Part shown: positions 32,401-42,219 of the stretch, piece after piece
How positions within the stretch are numbered: position 1 is the first letter of the stretch
Layout of the letters: every line of letters starts with the position of its first letter
Source: Colwellia maritima
Lineage (GTDB): Bacteria; Pseudomonadota; Gammaproteobacteria; Enterobacterales; Alteromonadaceae
Direction: 5' to 3'
NCBI RefSeq assembly: GCF_022669015.1
Contig: NZ_JAKKSL010000002.1
Span: 1,087,582 to 1,151,581, forward strand
Length of the DNA: 64,000 bases
Program-made: the position numbers and the translations under genes
Notes under the pieces: model-generated
The model's input: the letters and a program-made list of their open reading frames with translations, nothing else
The model's database searches: none
Told to the model about the DNA's origin: nothing

Positions 32401-33626
32401 CAGGATCTATGACATATTTAATACCTGGGACAGTCAAACTGGTTTCAGCAACGTTAGTAGCAAGCACTATATTTCGTCCCGAATGCGGTTTAAAAATAAG
32501 ATTCTGTTCGCTAATGGTTAAACGTGCATACAATGGGAGTATCTGAGTGTGCTTTAAATCCGCTTTATTTAACGCGACAGCGGTATCACGAATTTCTCGT
32601 TCACCATTTAAGAAAATTAAAATATCTCCTTGCCCATCGGCTGAATTATCTGAAAGTTCATCCACAGCATTCAAAATACCGCTAATAATATCTTTGCCTT
32701 CGTTAGCTGATTCACTATCCTGTTCTATTCCCTCACCGTTTAGGGGTCTATAGCGCATTTCTACAGGATATGTACGGCCAGAAACTTCAATAATTGGGGT
32801 TTGGTTTGCCATTAATATCGGCAAAATGATTTGCAAAACGCTGAGGATCAATTGTTGCTGAAGTAACAATCACTTTAAGATCTGGTCGTTTAACTAAAAT
32901 TTGACGTAAATAACCTAGAATAAAATCGATGTTTAAACTTCGTTCGTGGGCTTCATCAATAATAATAGTGTCGTATTGACGAAGCAGCCTATCTTTTTGC
33001 ATTTCAGCTAATAAAATACCATCAGTCATTAATTTGATATAACTGTGTTGACTAACTTGGTCGTTAAATCTAACCTTATAACCTACTTTTTCTCCAAGCT
33101 TACTGTTTAGCTCTTCAGCGATACGATTAGCTACGGTTCTAGCCGCTATTCTTCTAGGTTGCGTGTGACCAATTAGTCCATCAATGCCACGACCTAACTC
33201 AAGACAAATTTTGGGAATTTGAGTAGTTTTACCTGATCCTGTTTCACCCGCAATAATAACAACTTGATTTTCTTGAATCGCTTTTGCTATATGTGATGCA
33301 TTATCACTAATAGGCAAACCTTCAGGATAAGTAATCTTAGGAAGGTTATTTAGTTTTTGTTGTTTTTCAGTAATTGAAATATTAATTGCTTCTGCGGTTT
33401 TAGCTAACTGCTTAAGACGTTGTTCAAGTTTGGCTTGACTTTTTTCAGACGAGTCCAGTTGACTTATCGCTCTTTTATGATGAATGAGTTGTTGCTTCAA
33501 ACGAGGAAGATCTGATTTTTTTACTTGAGTTAAGGTATCAAATAAAACTTGAATATTAGGAATTTCACGAGTTTGGTTACTCGAGTTTATAGTAGCCTTT
33601 GCACTCGGCGATGTGGTTAACGACAA
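29480..33626 (-). CDS. hrpA: ATP-dependent RNA helicase HrpA (four frameshifts)
   Basis: A DEAH-box helicase of about 1380 codons. The N-terminal part has Walker [16 protein letters not shown] and VTSATID; the second has [11 protein letters not shown] and the QRAGRCGR motif; the rest is the helicase-associated, OB and DUF3418 C-terminal region. Five frames are joined by four single-base indels: an extra A at about 32801, a missing A near 32021, a missing C near 31368 and a missing A near 30711. Each repair gives a continuous, family-like sequence (for example [11 protein letters not shown]). All four are in homopolymers, which favours sequencing error over a pseudogene. HrpA acts in ribosome rescue and RNA remodelling. 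Confidence 0.88.
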
Positions 33627-33932
33627 AATATACTCAACTAATTTAACAATAAGAAAACATAGAAAGGTCTATTTTATCAGTTATCTTTAACAAATTATAT
33701 TATGAACTAAAATTAACAATACGAGAAGACTATAAACCCGTAAATGCTGAGCAAATGCATTTAGACAATATATTTTAAGATTATACTGCCTGCATTTTTT
33801 TGCTGTCCAATAAAAATAAAAATAAAACTATTTAATTCAATCGGTTAAATAAAAACTGAATTTTTACAAAGCCTTTATTGTTAATAATATTGGATGAAAT
33901 CCATTCATTTATACTTACTTGTATTCTTGTAC

Positions 33933-33938
33933 TATACT
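33933..33938 (+). promoter_or_regulatory. Candidate -10 element upstream of the hybrid kinase
   Basis: TATACT lies about 105 bases before the kinase ATG, with only a weak -35 candidate. The remainder of the 416-base gap 33627-34042 shows no gene or structured element I can name. Confidence 0.3.
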
Positions 33939-34042
33939 TAAAAAGTAGATAAGTATTGCTCGTGCATTTGATTAGAATTATTCTTAAAATAACTCTCTAA
34001 TAAAGTTCAAGGATGATTCAGCTATTTTTGAAGGAGTAAAAT

Positions 34043-37000
34043 ATGCAGGGTGTAAACAAAACTGATTGTTCTAATATTCCCATAGCACACTTGATTAAGT
34101 ATGCTGCCCTTATTTTTATCCCCACAGTTTTTATACTTACTGCCATTATATTATTGGGAGTTAACTTTGACGAGAAGCTACAAATAAATCGTACAAAATC
34201 CCAAGAATCAAACCGTATTCAGTTTGGTAAAAGAGCGTGTTACGAGAGGCCTTGCGGTTGTTGATACGGATATTCGGGTCATAGTTAACATGCCTTTATT
34301 CCAAGAATATGTTAATAGTGGAGATCCTGTATTAAAAACAAAACTTGAACATTATTTTCTTAATTTCTCTAACGAAACAAAACGTTATGATCAAATGAGA
34401 TACCTTGACCTCAATGGCCATGAAGTATTTCGTGTAAATTACAATGATGGTTATCCCGATATTGTGCCGGCAAACTTGTTACAAAACAAAAAGGATCGTT
34501 ACTACTTCATCAACACAGTCAAGCTTAATCAAAATGAAATATTTATTTCTCCACTCGATTTAAACATGGAGTTTGGAAAACTAGAGGTACCTTTTAAGCC
34601 TGTTATCCGTTATGGCACCCCTATATTTGATAAAAACAAGCATAAAAAAGGCATTCTTTTAGTTAATTATCTAGGAAGTAAATTACTAAAAATTTTCCGT
34701 GAAGAAAAACAAAACTCTCATCCTACTATGTTACTTAACCGCGATGGATATTGGTTATCTGGTCTTAATCCTGAAGATGAATGGGGTTTTATGCTTGGTA
34801 ATAACAATCGAACTTTCGAGCATGATTTTCCACAAGAGTGGAAAATCCTATCCAATGCTGAACAAGGTGCTTTAGTAACAGAAGATGGATTATTTGTCTT
34901 TACCACAGCTTACCATTTATCGAACTGGCATAAAGTACAATTAAACCCTGCCATGGAAGATAATTATTATTGGAAGATTGTATCCTTTATTCCAAATGAC
35001 GCCCTTTTGGTTAATACAATTTATAATCAACCTTTAGGCAAAATATTATTAGGTATTATCTACTTACTGCTTGCGCTCGCCAGTTTTTATGTTGCTCGAG
35101 TGATTATAAACCGTAGACAAGTGACTATGGCTTTACATGATAGTTCTGCCCGAGTTTTATCAATTCTCAATGCAGTAAGTGAAGGTATTCATGGGGTTGA
35201 TTTAAACGGAAACATAATGATTGAGAACCCTGCTTCTATAAGAATGCTTGGTGGAAAGAAGAAGAAATTATTGGCCAACCTGCACATCAAATAATGCACC
35301 ATACTCGCAATGATGGTTTGCCTTACTTAAGCAGCGAATGTCCAATTTATGCCACACTTAAGGACGAAATTCCTCGTCAGATTGACGATGAGGTTTTTTG
35401 GTGTAAAGACGGTACCAAAGATCCCCGTATCTTATACAGCAAGAGCAATGCGAAACAGTGAAAACGACATTATAGGTGTTATCGTATCATTCCGTGATAT
35501 CACTGAACAAAAACTAGCTAAACAACGATTACTTTCAGCAAAAGACAAAGCTGAAATGGCCAATCGGGCTAAAGATTCTTTTCTAGCTACGATGAGTCAC
35601 GAAATTCGCACACCTCTTACAGGCATGTTGGGTATGTTAGAAGTGCTTTCTATGGCACCATTGGAAAGCGATCAAAACCAGACATTGCAAGCAGCATGGG
35701 AGTCAGCAAGGAGCTTACTGCGAATTGTCAACGATATATTGGATTGGTCTAAAATTGAAGAAGGAAAACTAGCCCTTGCTCCTCGTTCCACTTGTATTCC
35801 ACAATTACTACAGGATACGGTGAACACCTATTCACGGCTTGCTAGTAGCAAATCACTGATGATCAAACACCATACCGATGAGAATATCAGTTCTGCACAT
35901 ATTGTCGATCCGTTGCGTCTGTCACAGGTACTAAATAATTTTGTCAGTAACGCAATTAAGTTTACCAAAGAGGGTGAAGTTGAACTAACAGCCGAATTAT
36001 TAGAGGTGCATGAAAGTGGGGAACGCATCCGATTTTCGGTTCGAGACACTGGTGTAGGTATTCCCAAAAGCATTCAAGAACACCTGTTTAAACGTTATAG
36101 ACAAGAAAGTTCTGATACTGCACGCATGTATGGCGGTACAGGACTGGGATTAGCAATCAGCCGGCCGTCTTGCACAAATGCTTGACGGTGAAATCACGTT
36201 AGAAAGCAAACCTGGTCATGGCTCAATTTTCAGTATCACAATGATATTGCCAGTTTCCGCCGAACCAACTGAAAAAGTAATCTGTTTGCATCCAGAAGTT
36301 TCACAACACACAGTAGACCCTCTGTTTAATACAAGTATGGATGCACCATTAGTACTGGCAGTGGATGATCATCCTATCAATCGCGATCTATTGGCTCGTC
36401 AAATTAAACTACTTGGTCTTCGAGCTGAAACGGCAGAAAATGGTAAAGTAGCATTAGCAATGTGGTTAGAAGGACGGTTTGACTTAGTGATTACTGATTG
36501 TCATATGCCAGAGATGGATGGCTATGCCTTTTCATTAGCTGTACGTAAACTTGAAGCTGAAAAAAAATCACCACGTACACCTATTATAGCTTGGACGGCT
36601 AATGCACTTGCCGAAGAAGCCAAAAACTGCCGATCTGCAGAGATGGATGAAGTGTTAGTAAAACCAAGAAATTTAATTCAATTGAAACAAATGTTGTCAA
36701 AATGGTTACCCGACTCTGTGAAAAAACCTAATCAGGTTATACATTCAATTAATCATTCGTCAAATAGTCGAAATATTGTACCTATTAACTATACTATTCT
36801 AGAGCAGATAGAAACCGACACTATTAAGCAAATTCAAATACTTGAGGATTTCATTTTTCATATACATACTGATAATAAAAAACTAATTAAGCTGTTGGCG
36901 CAAGGGGCTTGTGACGATATTAAAAATACAGCCCATCGCATGAAAGGCTCTAGTCGAATGATAGGCGCAGAAGGCATAGCTAAAGCCTGTAGCGTGATTG

Positions 37001-37107
37001 AACAGGCTGCAGCTAATGGAGATATACTTAATGCAAGGACTGGTAAAAGTACATTAGATATTGAATTAAAAATTGTAGAGGCACACCTCACAGGAGCTAA
37101 AATATAA
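34043..37107 (+). CDS. Hybrid sensor histidine kinase with REC and Hpt domains (four frameshifts)
   Basis: An inner-membrane hybrid kinase of about 1020 residues. Order: TM helix (about 20-40), periplasmic Cache-like sensor, second TM near 34.98-35.1 kb, PAS, HisKA with phospho-accepting MSHEIRTPL, HATPase (VSNAIKFT, DTGVGIP, GGTGLGLAIS), REC (VDDHPINRD, acceptor in ITDCHMPEMDG) and Hpt (AHRMKGSSR). The frame is broken at 34223-34225 (extra T), about 35250 (missing G), about 35418 (extra base) and about 36165 (extra C). Each is repaired by one base. Its stop overlaps the ATG of the REC-EAL gene (TAATG), so they are translationally coupled. Confidence 0.86.
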
Positions 37108-38303
37108 TGGACAATATTGATAAATTGAATCTTTGTGTGATGGAAGATGATGACTTTCAACGTAAAATGCTTATAAAAATGTTACATTCTTTAGGTGTAA
37201 CATCAGTTCTTGAAGGATGTGACGGCGAACAAATGCCGGAGGTAGTTAAAAACCAAACAATAAAACCCGATATTGTACTCTGCGACCTGAATATGCCGAA
37301 CATGGATGGTCTGGAATTTCTTCGGCATCTAGGTGAAGCATATAAAAACATTGCTGTTATTATTATTAGTTCACTAGATAATAAACTGTTGGTCGCTGCA
37401 GGTAAAATAGCAAAAATGCATGGTATTCAACTACTTGGCGTCATAGGAAAACCTGTTATGTTATCTCAGCTTGAATCGCTTCTTAGTAAATTTGAATTTA
37501 TGAAAAATAAAAAAGAAGCGCAGATAGTCACTGAAATTGGCTTTACTCTAGAGGAAGTCCTCGGTATTCATGCAAAGCAAATCGTGCCATTTTTCCAAGC
37601 AAAAGTAGATTTAAAATCAAACCGACTAATAGGCGCAGAATCATTAGCTCGCCGGATCCATCCAAAGTATGGTGTCGTCAGCCCTTATTACTTCATTCCG
37701 ATACTAGAGAACAGTAATAATATTGATGAACTTACTTTCAATATGCTCGAAAATTCTGCTACTGCCTGTCGTTCCTTTCATGATAAAGGCTATTTGATTT
37801 CAATCTCAGTTAATCTATCACTCGTCTCATTGAGTGATCCTAATTTATCAGAAAAAATTACTCAGATAGTAAGAAAGTCAGGAGTGGAAAATAAATATAT
37901 CGTATTAGAAATTACAGAATCTGCTGCTATGACTGATATTGCGAATGCCATGGAAAATTTAACCCGTTTACGCATGAACGGATTTTCACTTTCCATTGAC
38001 GATTATGGAACTGGCTACTCCAGTATGCAACAACTAACCCGCGTTCCTTTTAATGAATTAAAAATCGACCAATCCTTTGTACATGATTTTGGCGATAATG
38101 AAGCTTTACGTATCGTAGTTGAATCAAGTATCCACATGGCGCATAAGCTACATGTTAAAAGTGTTGCTGAAGGCGTAGAAACACAGCAAGATTGGGATAT
38201 GCTAAAAAGTATGAAATGCGACATTGCACAAGGTTATTTTATCTCAAAACCGATTGATTTAGACGCTTTCCATGATTTTATGAAAATTTTTAATATAAAA
38301 TGA
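37107..38303 (+). CDS. Response regulator with EAL cyclic-di-GMP phosphodiesterase domain
   Basis: A 398-residue two-domain protein. The REC domain has acidic MEDDD near residue 12 and the acceptor Asp in VLCDLNMPNMDG. The EAL domain has ESLAR (an ExLxR variant), SVNLSL, LEITES, SIDDYGTGYSS, KIDQSF and AEGVETQ, so all metal and catalytic residues are present and the enzyme should hydrolyse c-di-GMP. It lacks a GGDEF domain. Its start overlaps the kinase stop, making it the probable output of that phosphorelay. The signal and the regulated process are unknown. Confidence 0.92.
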   Translation: MDNIDKLNLCVMEDDDFQRKMLIKMLHSLGVTSVLEGCDGEQMPEVVKNQTIKPDIVLCDLNMPNMDGLEFLRHLGEAYKNIAVIIISSLDNKLLVAAGKIAKMHGIQLLGVIGKPVMLSQLESLLSKFEFMKNKKEAQIVTEIGFTLEEVLGIHAKQIVPFFQAKVDLKSNRLIGAESLARRIHPKYGVVSPYYFIPILENSNNIDELTFNMLENSATACRSFHDKGYLISISVNLSLVSLSDPNLSEKITQIVRKSGVENKYIVLEITESAAMTDIANAMENLTRLRMNGFSLSIDDYGTGYSSMQQLTRVPFNELKIDQSFVHDFGDNEALRIVVESSIHMAHKLHVKSVAEGVETQQDWDMLKSMKCDIAQGYFISKPIDLDAFHDFMKIFNIK

Positions 38304-38445
38304 ATTACCTAATCCAACGGTTGAGAATAAACGCTTAGTGATAATTAAACCTTGCTTGACTGAAAATAACCAATGCATTGAATTAGGAAAAAACTAAAAT
38401 ATTTAAATAAATAATCTCTATTTATTTAATGCTATTGCGATGATT

Positions 38446-39831
38446 TTATTGTTTTAGTTTCCTTTTTCGCATAACTAAAAATATCGCCAATGCAATGAGA
38501 ATAATGATGCCATTACCTGCCGCTATCAATAGTATTGTTTGAGTCTTATCTTCTTCTTTAATTTTTTTCTGCTCGGCAATATCTTCAAGCATCTTACGGT
38601 TTTTATCTGCTAAATCTTGTATGGAGGTATCAACTATCAACGCTTGATCGCCATCGATTTCTTCAGTGGTTGTTTTCAATGTTTTATTTAAAGACCCTTT
38701 TACATTAAAAGTAAATTCAGGCACAACTAAACGAAATTCTCGCCCTGTTGTAGTTCGTCCAAATGCACTTAAATTTACGCGGTGAATACCAGGCTCTGTA
38801 TAAGGAATAATCTGCGTTCGAGTTATAGCATCTTCATTACTTTCATTATTAATAATTGAAAACGGTTTAGTTTGTCTATCAGGGAACGTTGTCTTACCTT
38901 GAAATACTAAGCTGCTAGGATCAACATACGTTGGATCAATAGTAATTAACAAGTTATGAGGAGACGATTCTTCATTCGAAGTTTCCACAGTCAATGTGAT
39001 TGGTGATTGGTATAAGAGGATAGGTTTCTGTCTAAGCTCTCTTGTTATCAAAGGTAATTTAATAATAAATACAGGTTGCCATTCTCCAGTAGCAAAGTCT
39101 AAAACAAATTCCCCAGTATAAAGACCATCCCCTGCATATTCATCAAGGTCACGACCATTATCTTCGAATGATGTTAATTTGAAGCCATCTCTGCCAAAAT
39201 TATCATAAGCTGAATTATTAGTACTAAAAAAATTAACGTCTAATTGAACTGTATCCTTAAAACCAAGAACATCAATTTTTTGATTACCATTATAAAGCCT
39301 TCCTACTACTTTTAAAGTTTCGCCTGACAACACAACTTCTGGTAAAGGGTCAACAGCAATGCTAACGTCTGACACTACCAATATTTTACTATCAGGTAAT
39401 ATATCTCCGATAGCCTGCCATGGTCCTGGCATAGGTTTACTGATTTTAATCATATCGAATGTACGATCATCATGCCATTTAACCTTCTCGTGATCATAGT
39501 CATTTGCCCGTATCTTTTTACCATCAGGTTGAACTAGGATAACAGGAGTACTTCCTCGCTCTCGAAAGAAAACCAGTGTTATTTCATCAAGTTCAGCATC
39601 AATACGAAAGCGATTATCGAAGTATGGAATTTCGTTCGTAGTATTATCACTTTGATAAAAATCTATTTTGCCATTGAGTAATAGTTTTTTGTCATCTTCA
39701 GCTATATTGTTATGGCGTGTTTTATTCAATGTAGTGTCTTGCACTAACGCTTGCGCTGTTTCTGCTGAAAAAGCGATATTAACGTGAGTTAATAATAAAC
39801 AAAATATCACTAATGACTTGGGAATTTCCAA
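38446..39831 (-). CDS. Exported membrane-anchored protein, TIGR03503-like
   Basis: A 461-residue protein with an N-terminal signal peptide (about residues 5-22), a large extracytoplasmic region rich in beta strands with Ig-like character, and a single C-terminal transmembrane helix followed by the basic tail MRKRKLKQ. A central DEYAGDGLYTGEF block suggests a choice-of-anchor type domain. The layout resembles the TIGR03503 family of marine gammaproteobacteria, whose function is unknown; I am moderately sure of that assignment. It overlaps dnaQ by 22 bases, so the two are probably cotranscribed. Confidence 0.65.
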   Translation of the reverse strand: MEIPKSLVIFCLLLTHVNIAFSAETAQALVQDTTLNKTRHNNIAEDDKKLLLNGKIDFYQSDNTTNEIPYFDNRFRIDAELDEITLVFFRERGSTPVILVQPDGKKIRANDYDHEKVKWHDDRTFDMIKISKPMPGPWQAIGDILPDSKILVVSDVSIAVDPLPEVVLSGETLKVVGRLYNGNQKIDVLGFKDTVQLDVNFFSTNNSAYDNFGRDGFKLTSFEDNGRDLDEYAGDGLYTGEFVLDFATGEWQPVFIIKLPLITRELRQKPILLYQSPITLTVETSNEESSPHNLLITIDPTYVDPSSLVFQGKTTFPDRQTKPFSIINNESNEDAITRTQIIPYTEPGIHRVNLSAFGRTTTGREFRLVVPEFTFNVKGSLNKTLKTTTEEIDGDQALIVDTSIQDLADKNRKMLEDIAEQKKIKEEDKTQTILLIAAGNGIIILIALAIFLVMRKRKLKQ

Positions 39832-40610
39832 AGTGGCTCTCCTCCTTTTTCCTTAACAACCAACAATCTTTCTTTATGGGCTTCTACTTCATCGGCAGAA
39901 GCAGTAATAACCTTTAATTTTTCCCTGTCACTACGTAAACGTCTCACTGCATTTTGATCACCACTCGAATTATCACCCACAGATAAATTAAAGGTAGCTT
40001 GTTCACGAGTCATTTCAATGTAAACAAAGGCAAGCAGTTGAGCATCTATTAATGCGCCGTGATAAGTACGGTCGATTAACTTGTCAACTTTATAAAAACG
40101 CGCCAAATAATCTAATGTTTTTGGTGAACCAAATTCATCTTTCGATGTTTTCAATGTATCTATAATGGTACAAATATCTTCTGTCATTGGTACTTTATTA
40201 CGAGCGCGTTCGGCAAAATTCAATAATGAAAATTCATGATCCATAAAGCCAACATCAAATTTTGCATTATGAATAACCAATTCACCACCACGAATGAAAT
40301 CAATAAATTCATCAACAACTTCTGAAAATATCGGTTTATCATCTAAAAAGTCATTGGTTAATCCATGAACATTAATAACTTCTTGATCCATTTGTAAAAC
40401 TTGTCCTCGCGCATCAAGTGGCTTGATATAGGCATGAAACGTTCGTCCAGTTAATTGGCGGTTGATCATCTCAACACAACCTATTTCTACAATTCTATGT
40501 CCTTCTCTCGGGTTTATGCCCGTAGTTTCAGTATCAAGAATAATCAAACGTTCTTCTTGTTTGCTATCGATTTTAGGTTCAGTTTTACTCGGGGGATTAC
40601 TCAAATTCAC
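39810..40610 (-). CDS. dnaQ: DNA polymerase III epsilon subunit-like 3'-5' exonuclease
   Basis: A 266-residue DEDDh exonuclease. Exo I is LDTETTG (D26, E28), exo II is HNAKFDVGF, and exo III is HGALIDAQLLA with the general-base His. The C-terminal tail can contact the polymerase subunit. It is somewhat longer than the usual 240 residues because of a 20-residue N-terminal stretch, and the true start may be later. In many gammaproteobacteria dnaQ lies next to rnhA; here rnhA is absent, which makes an accessory paralogue possible. Confidence 0.85.
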   Translation of the reverse strand: MNLSNPPSKTEPKIDSKQEERLIILDTETTGINPREGHRIVEIGCVEMINRQLTGRTFHAYIKPLDARGQVLQMDQEVINVHGLTNDFLDDKPIFSEVVDEFIDFIRGGELVIHNAKFDVGFMDHEFSLLNFAERARNKVPMTEDICTIIDTLKTSKDEFGSPKTLDYLARFYKVDKLIDRTYHGALIDAQLLAFVYIEMTREQATFNLSVGDNSSGDQNAVRRLRSDREKLKVITASADEVEAHKERLLVVKEKGGEPLWKFPSH

Positions 40611-40644
40611 TATAAATATCTCTGCTCTATTCTTATTAAGGGCG

Positions 40645-41145
40645 TTACTTTTCGGGCATTTTTTGCGGAAACTCTTCTAGATTTATTTTAAATCGCTCAC
40701 TGCTATAGCATAGTACAATCAATACGATACTGATAATGATCTGAATGAAAATCCATGTTAATGAAAATAATTGCCAATAAAAATACGCAATTACATGGGT
40801 GAGTAAATCAAACAACAATGCCACAACAATAATTGTGCGACAATGCCGCCAAGATACTTGTACCCAATTAGCCGCTTCAGGTCGACGTAAGCTAATATTG
40901 AGTACAACAAACAAACCGATAGCTCCAGAAAGTAAACTTAAGTAAAACAAAGATGTTTCTGGGTATATCCACGAAATAATACTTACCCTATCACGCATAT
41001 TTGTGACTGACATTAACCAAACAATATAACCACGTAAAATGAATAACAATACTAAATACAAACGTTTTGACAATTTTAAGCAATCATAGCTGTCAAAATC
41101 TTCAACCGAGTAACGTTGATACTTTTTAGGATCCCTTTTGCTCAC
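40645..41145 (-). CDS. DUF2919 family inner-membrane protein
   Basis: A 166-residue protein with four hydrophobic segments and a short cytoplasmic N-terminus (YSVEDFDSYDCLK). The block near residue 55, RVSIISWIYPE, supports DUF2919, a family with no established role that includes E. coli YfeZ. It overlaps the DUF599 gene by four bases (ATGA), so the two are cotranslated. Confidence 0.75.
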   Translation of the reverse strand: MSKRDPKKYQRYSVEDFDSYDCLKLSKRLYLVLLFILRGYIVWLMSVTNMRDRVSIISWIYPETSLFYLSLLSGAIGLFVVLNISLRRPEAANWVQVSWRHCRTIIVVALLFDLLTHVIAYFYWQLFSLTWIFIQIIISIVLIVLCYSSERFKINLEEFPQKMPEK

Positions 41146-41888
41146 CCAACGTCCTTCTTTTGTGTAGTTGATTCACGTGCAAGCTTTAAATATTCTTGTC
41201 CTGCTGTAATAGCTTTCACTGCTTTTGAATTAAACTCACGGGTATACAAGGTATAAACAACCCAAAGGCTCATTATAATCAGTAATAGTGGATGAAAAAA
41301 CCAACATATAGCGGCTAATGCAAAATAATAAGATCGGAGTCCATAATTATACGCATGCGCTGCTTGGTCTTGCACAATAGACATTTGTTTAGCATATGCT
41401 TTCAGGTTTTCATTTAAACCAGAAACATCGATAGGTGCGGCACCAACCATAACATTAACAAAACCATATTGACGCATTGACCAAGTAAACTGAAAGAATG
41501 ACAAAACAAAAATGGATACGAGCAAAGTTAATTTAAGTTGTATTCCTAGATGACTAGGGAGATCAGCATAAGGCATTGATGATATAACGGTTTCTAAGGT
41601 ATCAATTTTAGCGAACAGTGTTAATAAACCGCCTAAAATTAATAAAGTACTCGAAGCGAAAAAAGTGATATTTCTTTCTAGATTCCCCAATAAAGCAGCC
41701 TCACCTACTCTTATTTCTCGAGTCATTACTTCAGACATCCAATAAATTCTGTGTTGGTTTAAACTCCGCGCTAAGCAGTCAGTAGTTTTAGCTCTATTGC
41801 GAGCAAACCAAGTATAACCAGACCAACAGAGGAAAAAAACTAATAAAGCAAAAACGTCAACGATAGATAATGGCATGTAAACACTCAT
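41142..41888 (-). CDS. DUF599 family inner-membrane protein
   Basis: A 248-residue protein with at least four hydrophobic segments. The family block around the first helix (FFLCWSGYTWFA) and ERNITFFASSTLLILGGL match DUF599. No function is known. It is the first gene of a minus-strand run DUF599-DUF2919-dnaQ-TIGR03503-like, with tight or overlapping junctions at the first pair. Confidence 0.8.
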   Translation of the reverse strand: MSVYMPLSIVDVFALLVFFLCWSGYTWFARNRAKTTDCLARSLNQHRIYWMSEVMTREIRVGEAALLGNLERNITFFASSTLLILGGLLTLFAKIDTLETVISSMPYADLPSHLGIQLKLTLLVSIFVLSFFQFTWSMRQYGFVNVMVGAAPIDVSGLNENLKAYAKQMSIVQDQAAHAYNYGLRSYYFALAAICWFFHPLLLIIMSLWVVYTLYTREFNSKAVKAITAGQEYLKLARESTTQKKDVG

Positions 41889-42106
41889 AAAACGGGGTAG
41901 TTAAGTAATATATCAATACAATATTAACTTGTTAATATTAGTCTGTAACCTAATACTAACAATAATTGATCTTAACTATTAAGAATAATTAATCGGCTGC
42001 TTCAATTTTTGGTAATACAAATTTAAAATTATGTATAAATAAGTAAATATTGTGTTAATGGATTAAATTTGTAACAATTCACCTAAAATTTGTACGGATT
42101 ATGCTT

Positions 42107-42136
42107 TTGTCATAACTATTTGAGTTTCATTATACT
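42107..42136 (+). promoter_or_regulatory. Candidate sigma-70 promoter of the DUF5916 gene
   Basis: TTGTCA (42107-42112) and TATACT (42131-42136) with an 18-base spacer, about 84 bases before the ATG. The intergenic region 41889-42219 also contains the tandem repeat below and nothing else recognisable. Confidence 0.5.
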
Positions 42137-42159
42137 CAATTCACCGTACCAACATTATA

Positions 42160-42199
42160 ATAAAAAATAATAATTATAAAAAATAATAATTATAAAAAT
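42160..42199. repeat. 16-bp AT-rich tandem repeat
   Basis: Two perfect copies of ATAAAAAATAATAATT and a partial third lie in the leader of the DUF5916 gene, between its promoter candidate and the ATG. Probably slippage; no function is apparent. Confidence 0.9.
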
Positions 42200-42219
42200 C
42201 AAAAATTTATGGACGATTT

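Noticed and set aside
29480..33626. Programmed ribosomal frameshifting or five separate genes at hrpA
   Set aside because: Four shifts in both directions at ordinary homopolymers without slippery heptamers, and the pieces together make exactly one HrpA.
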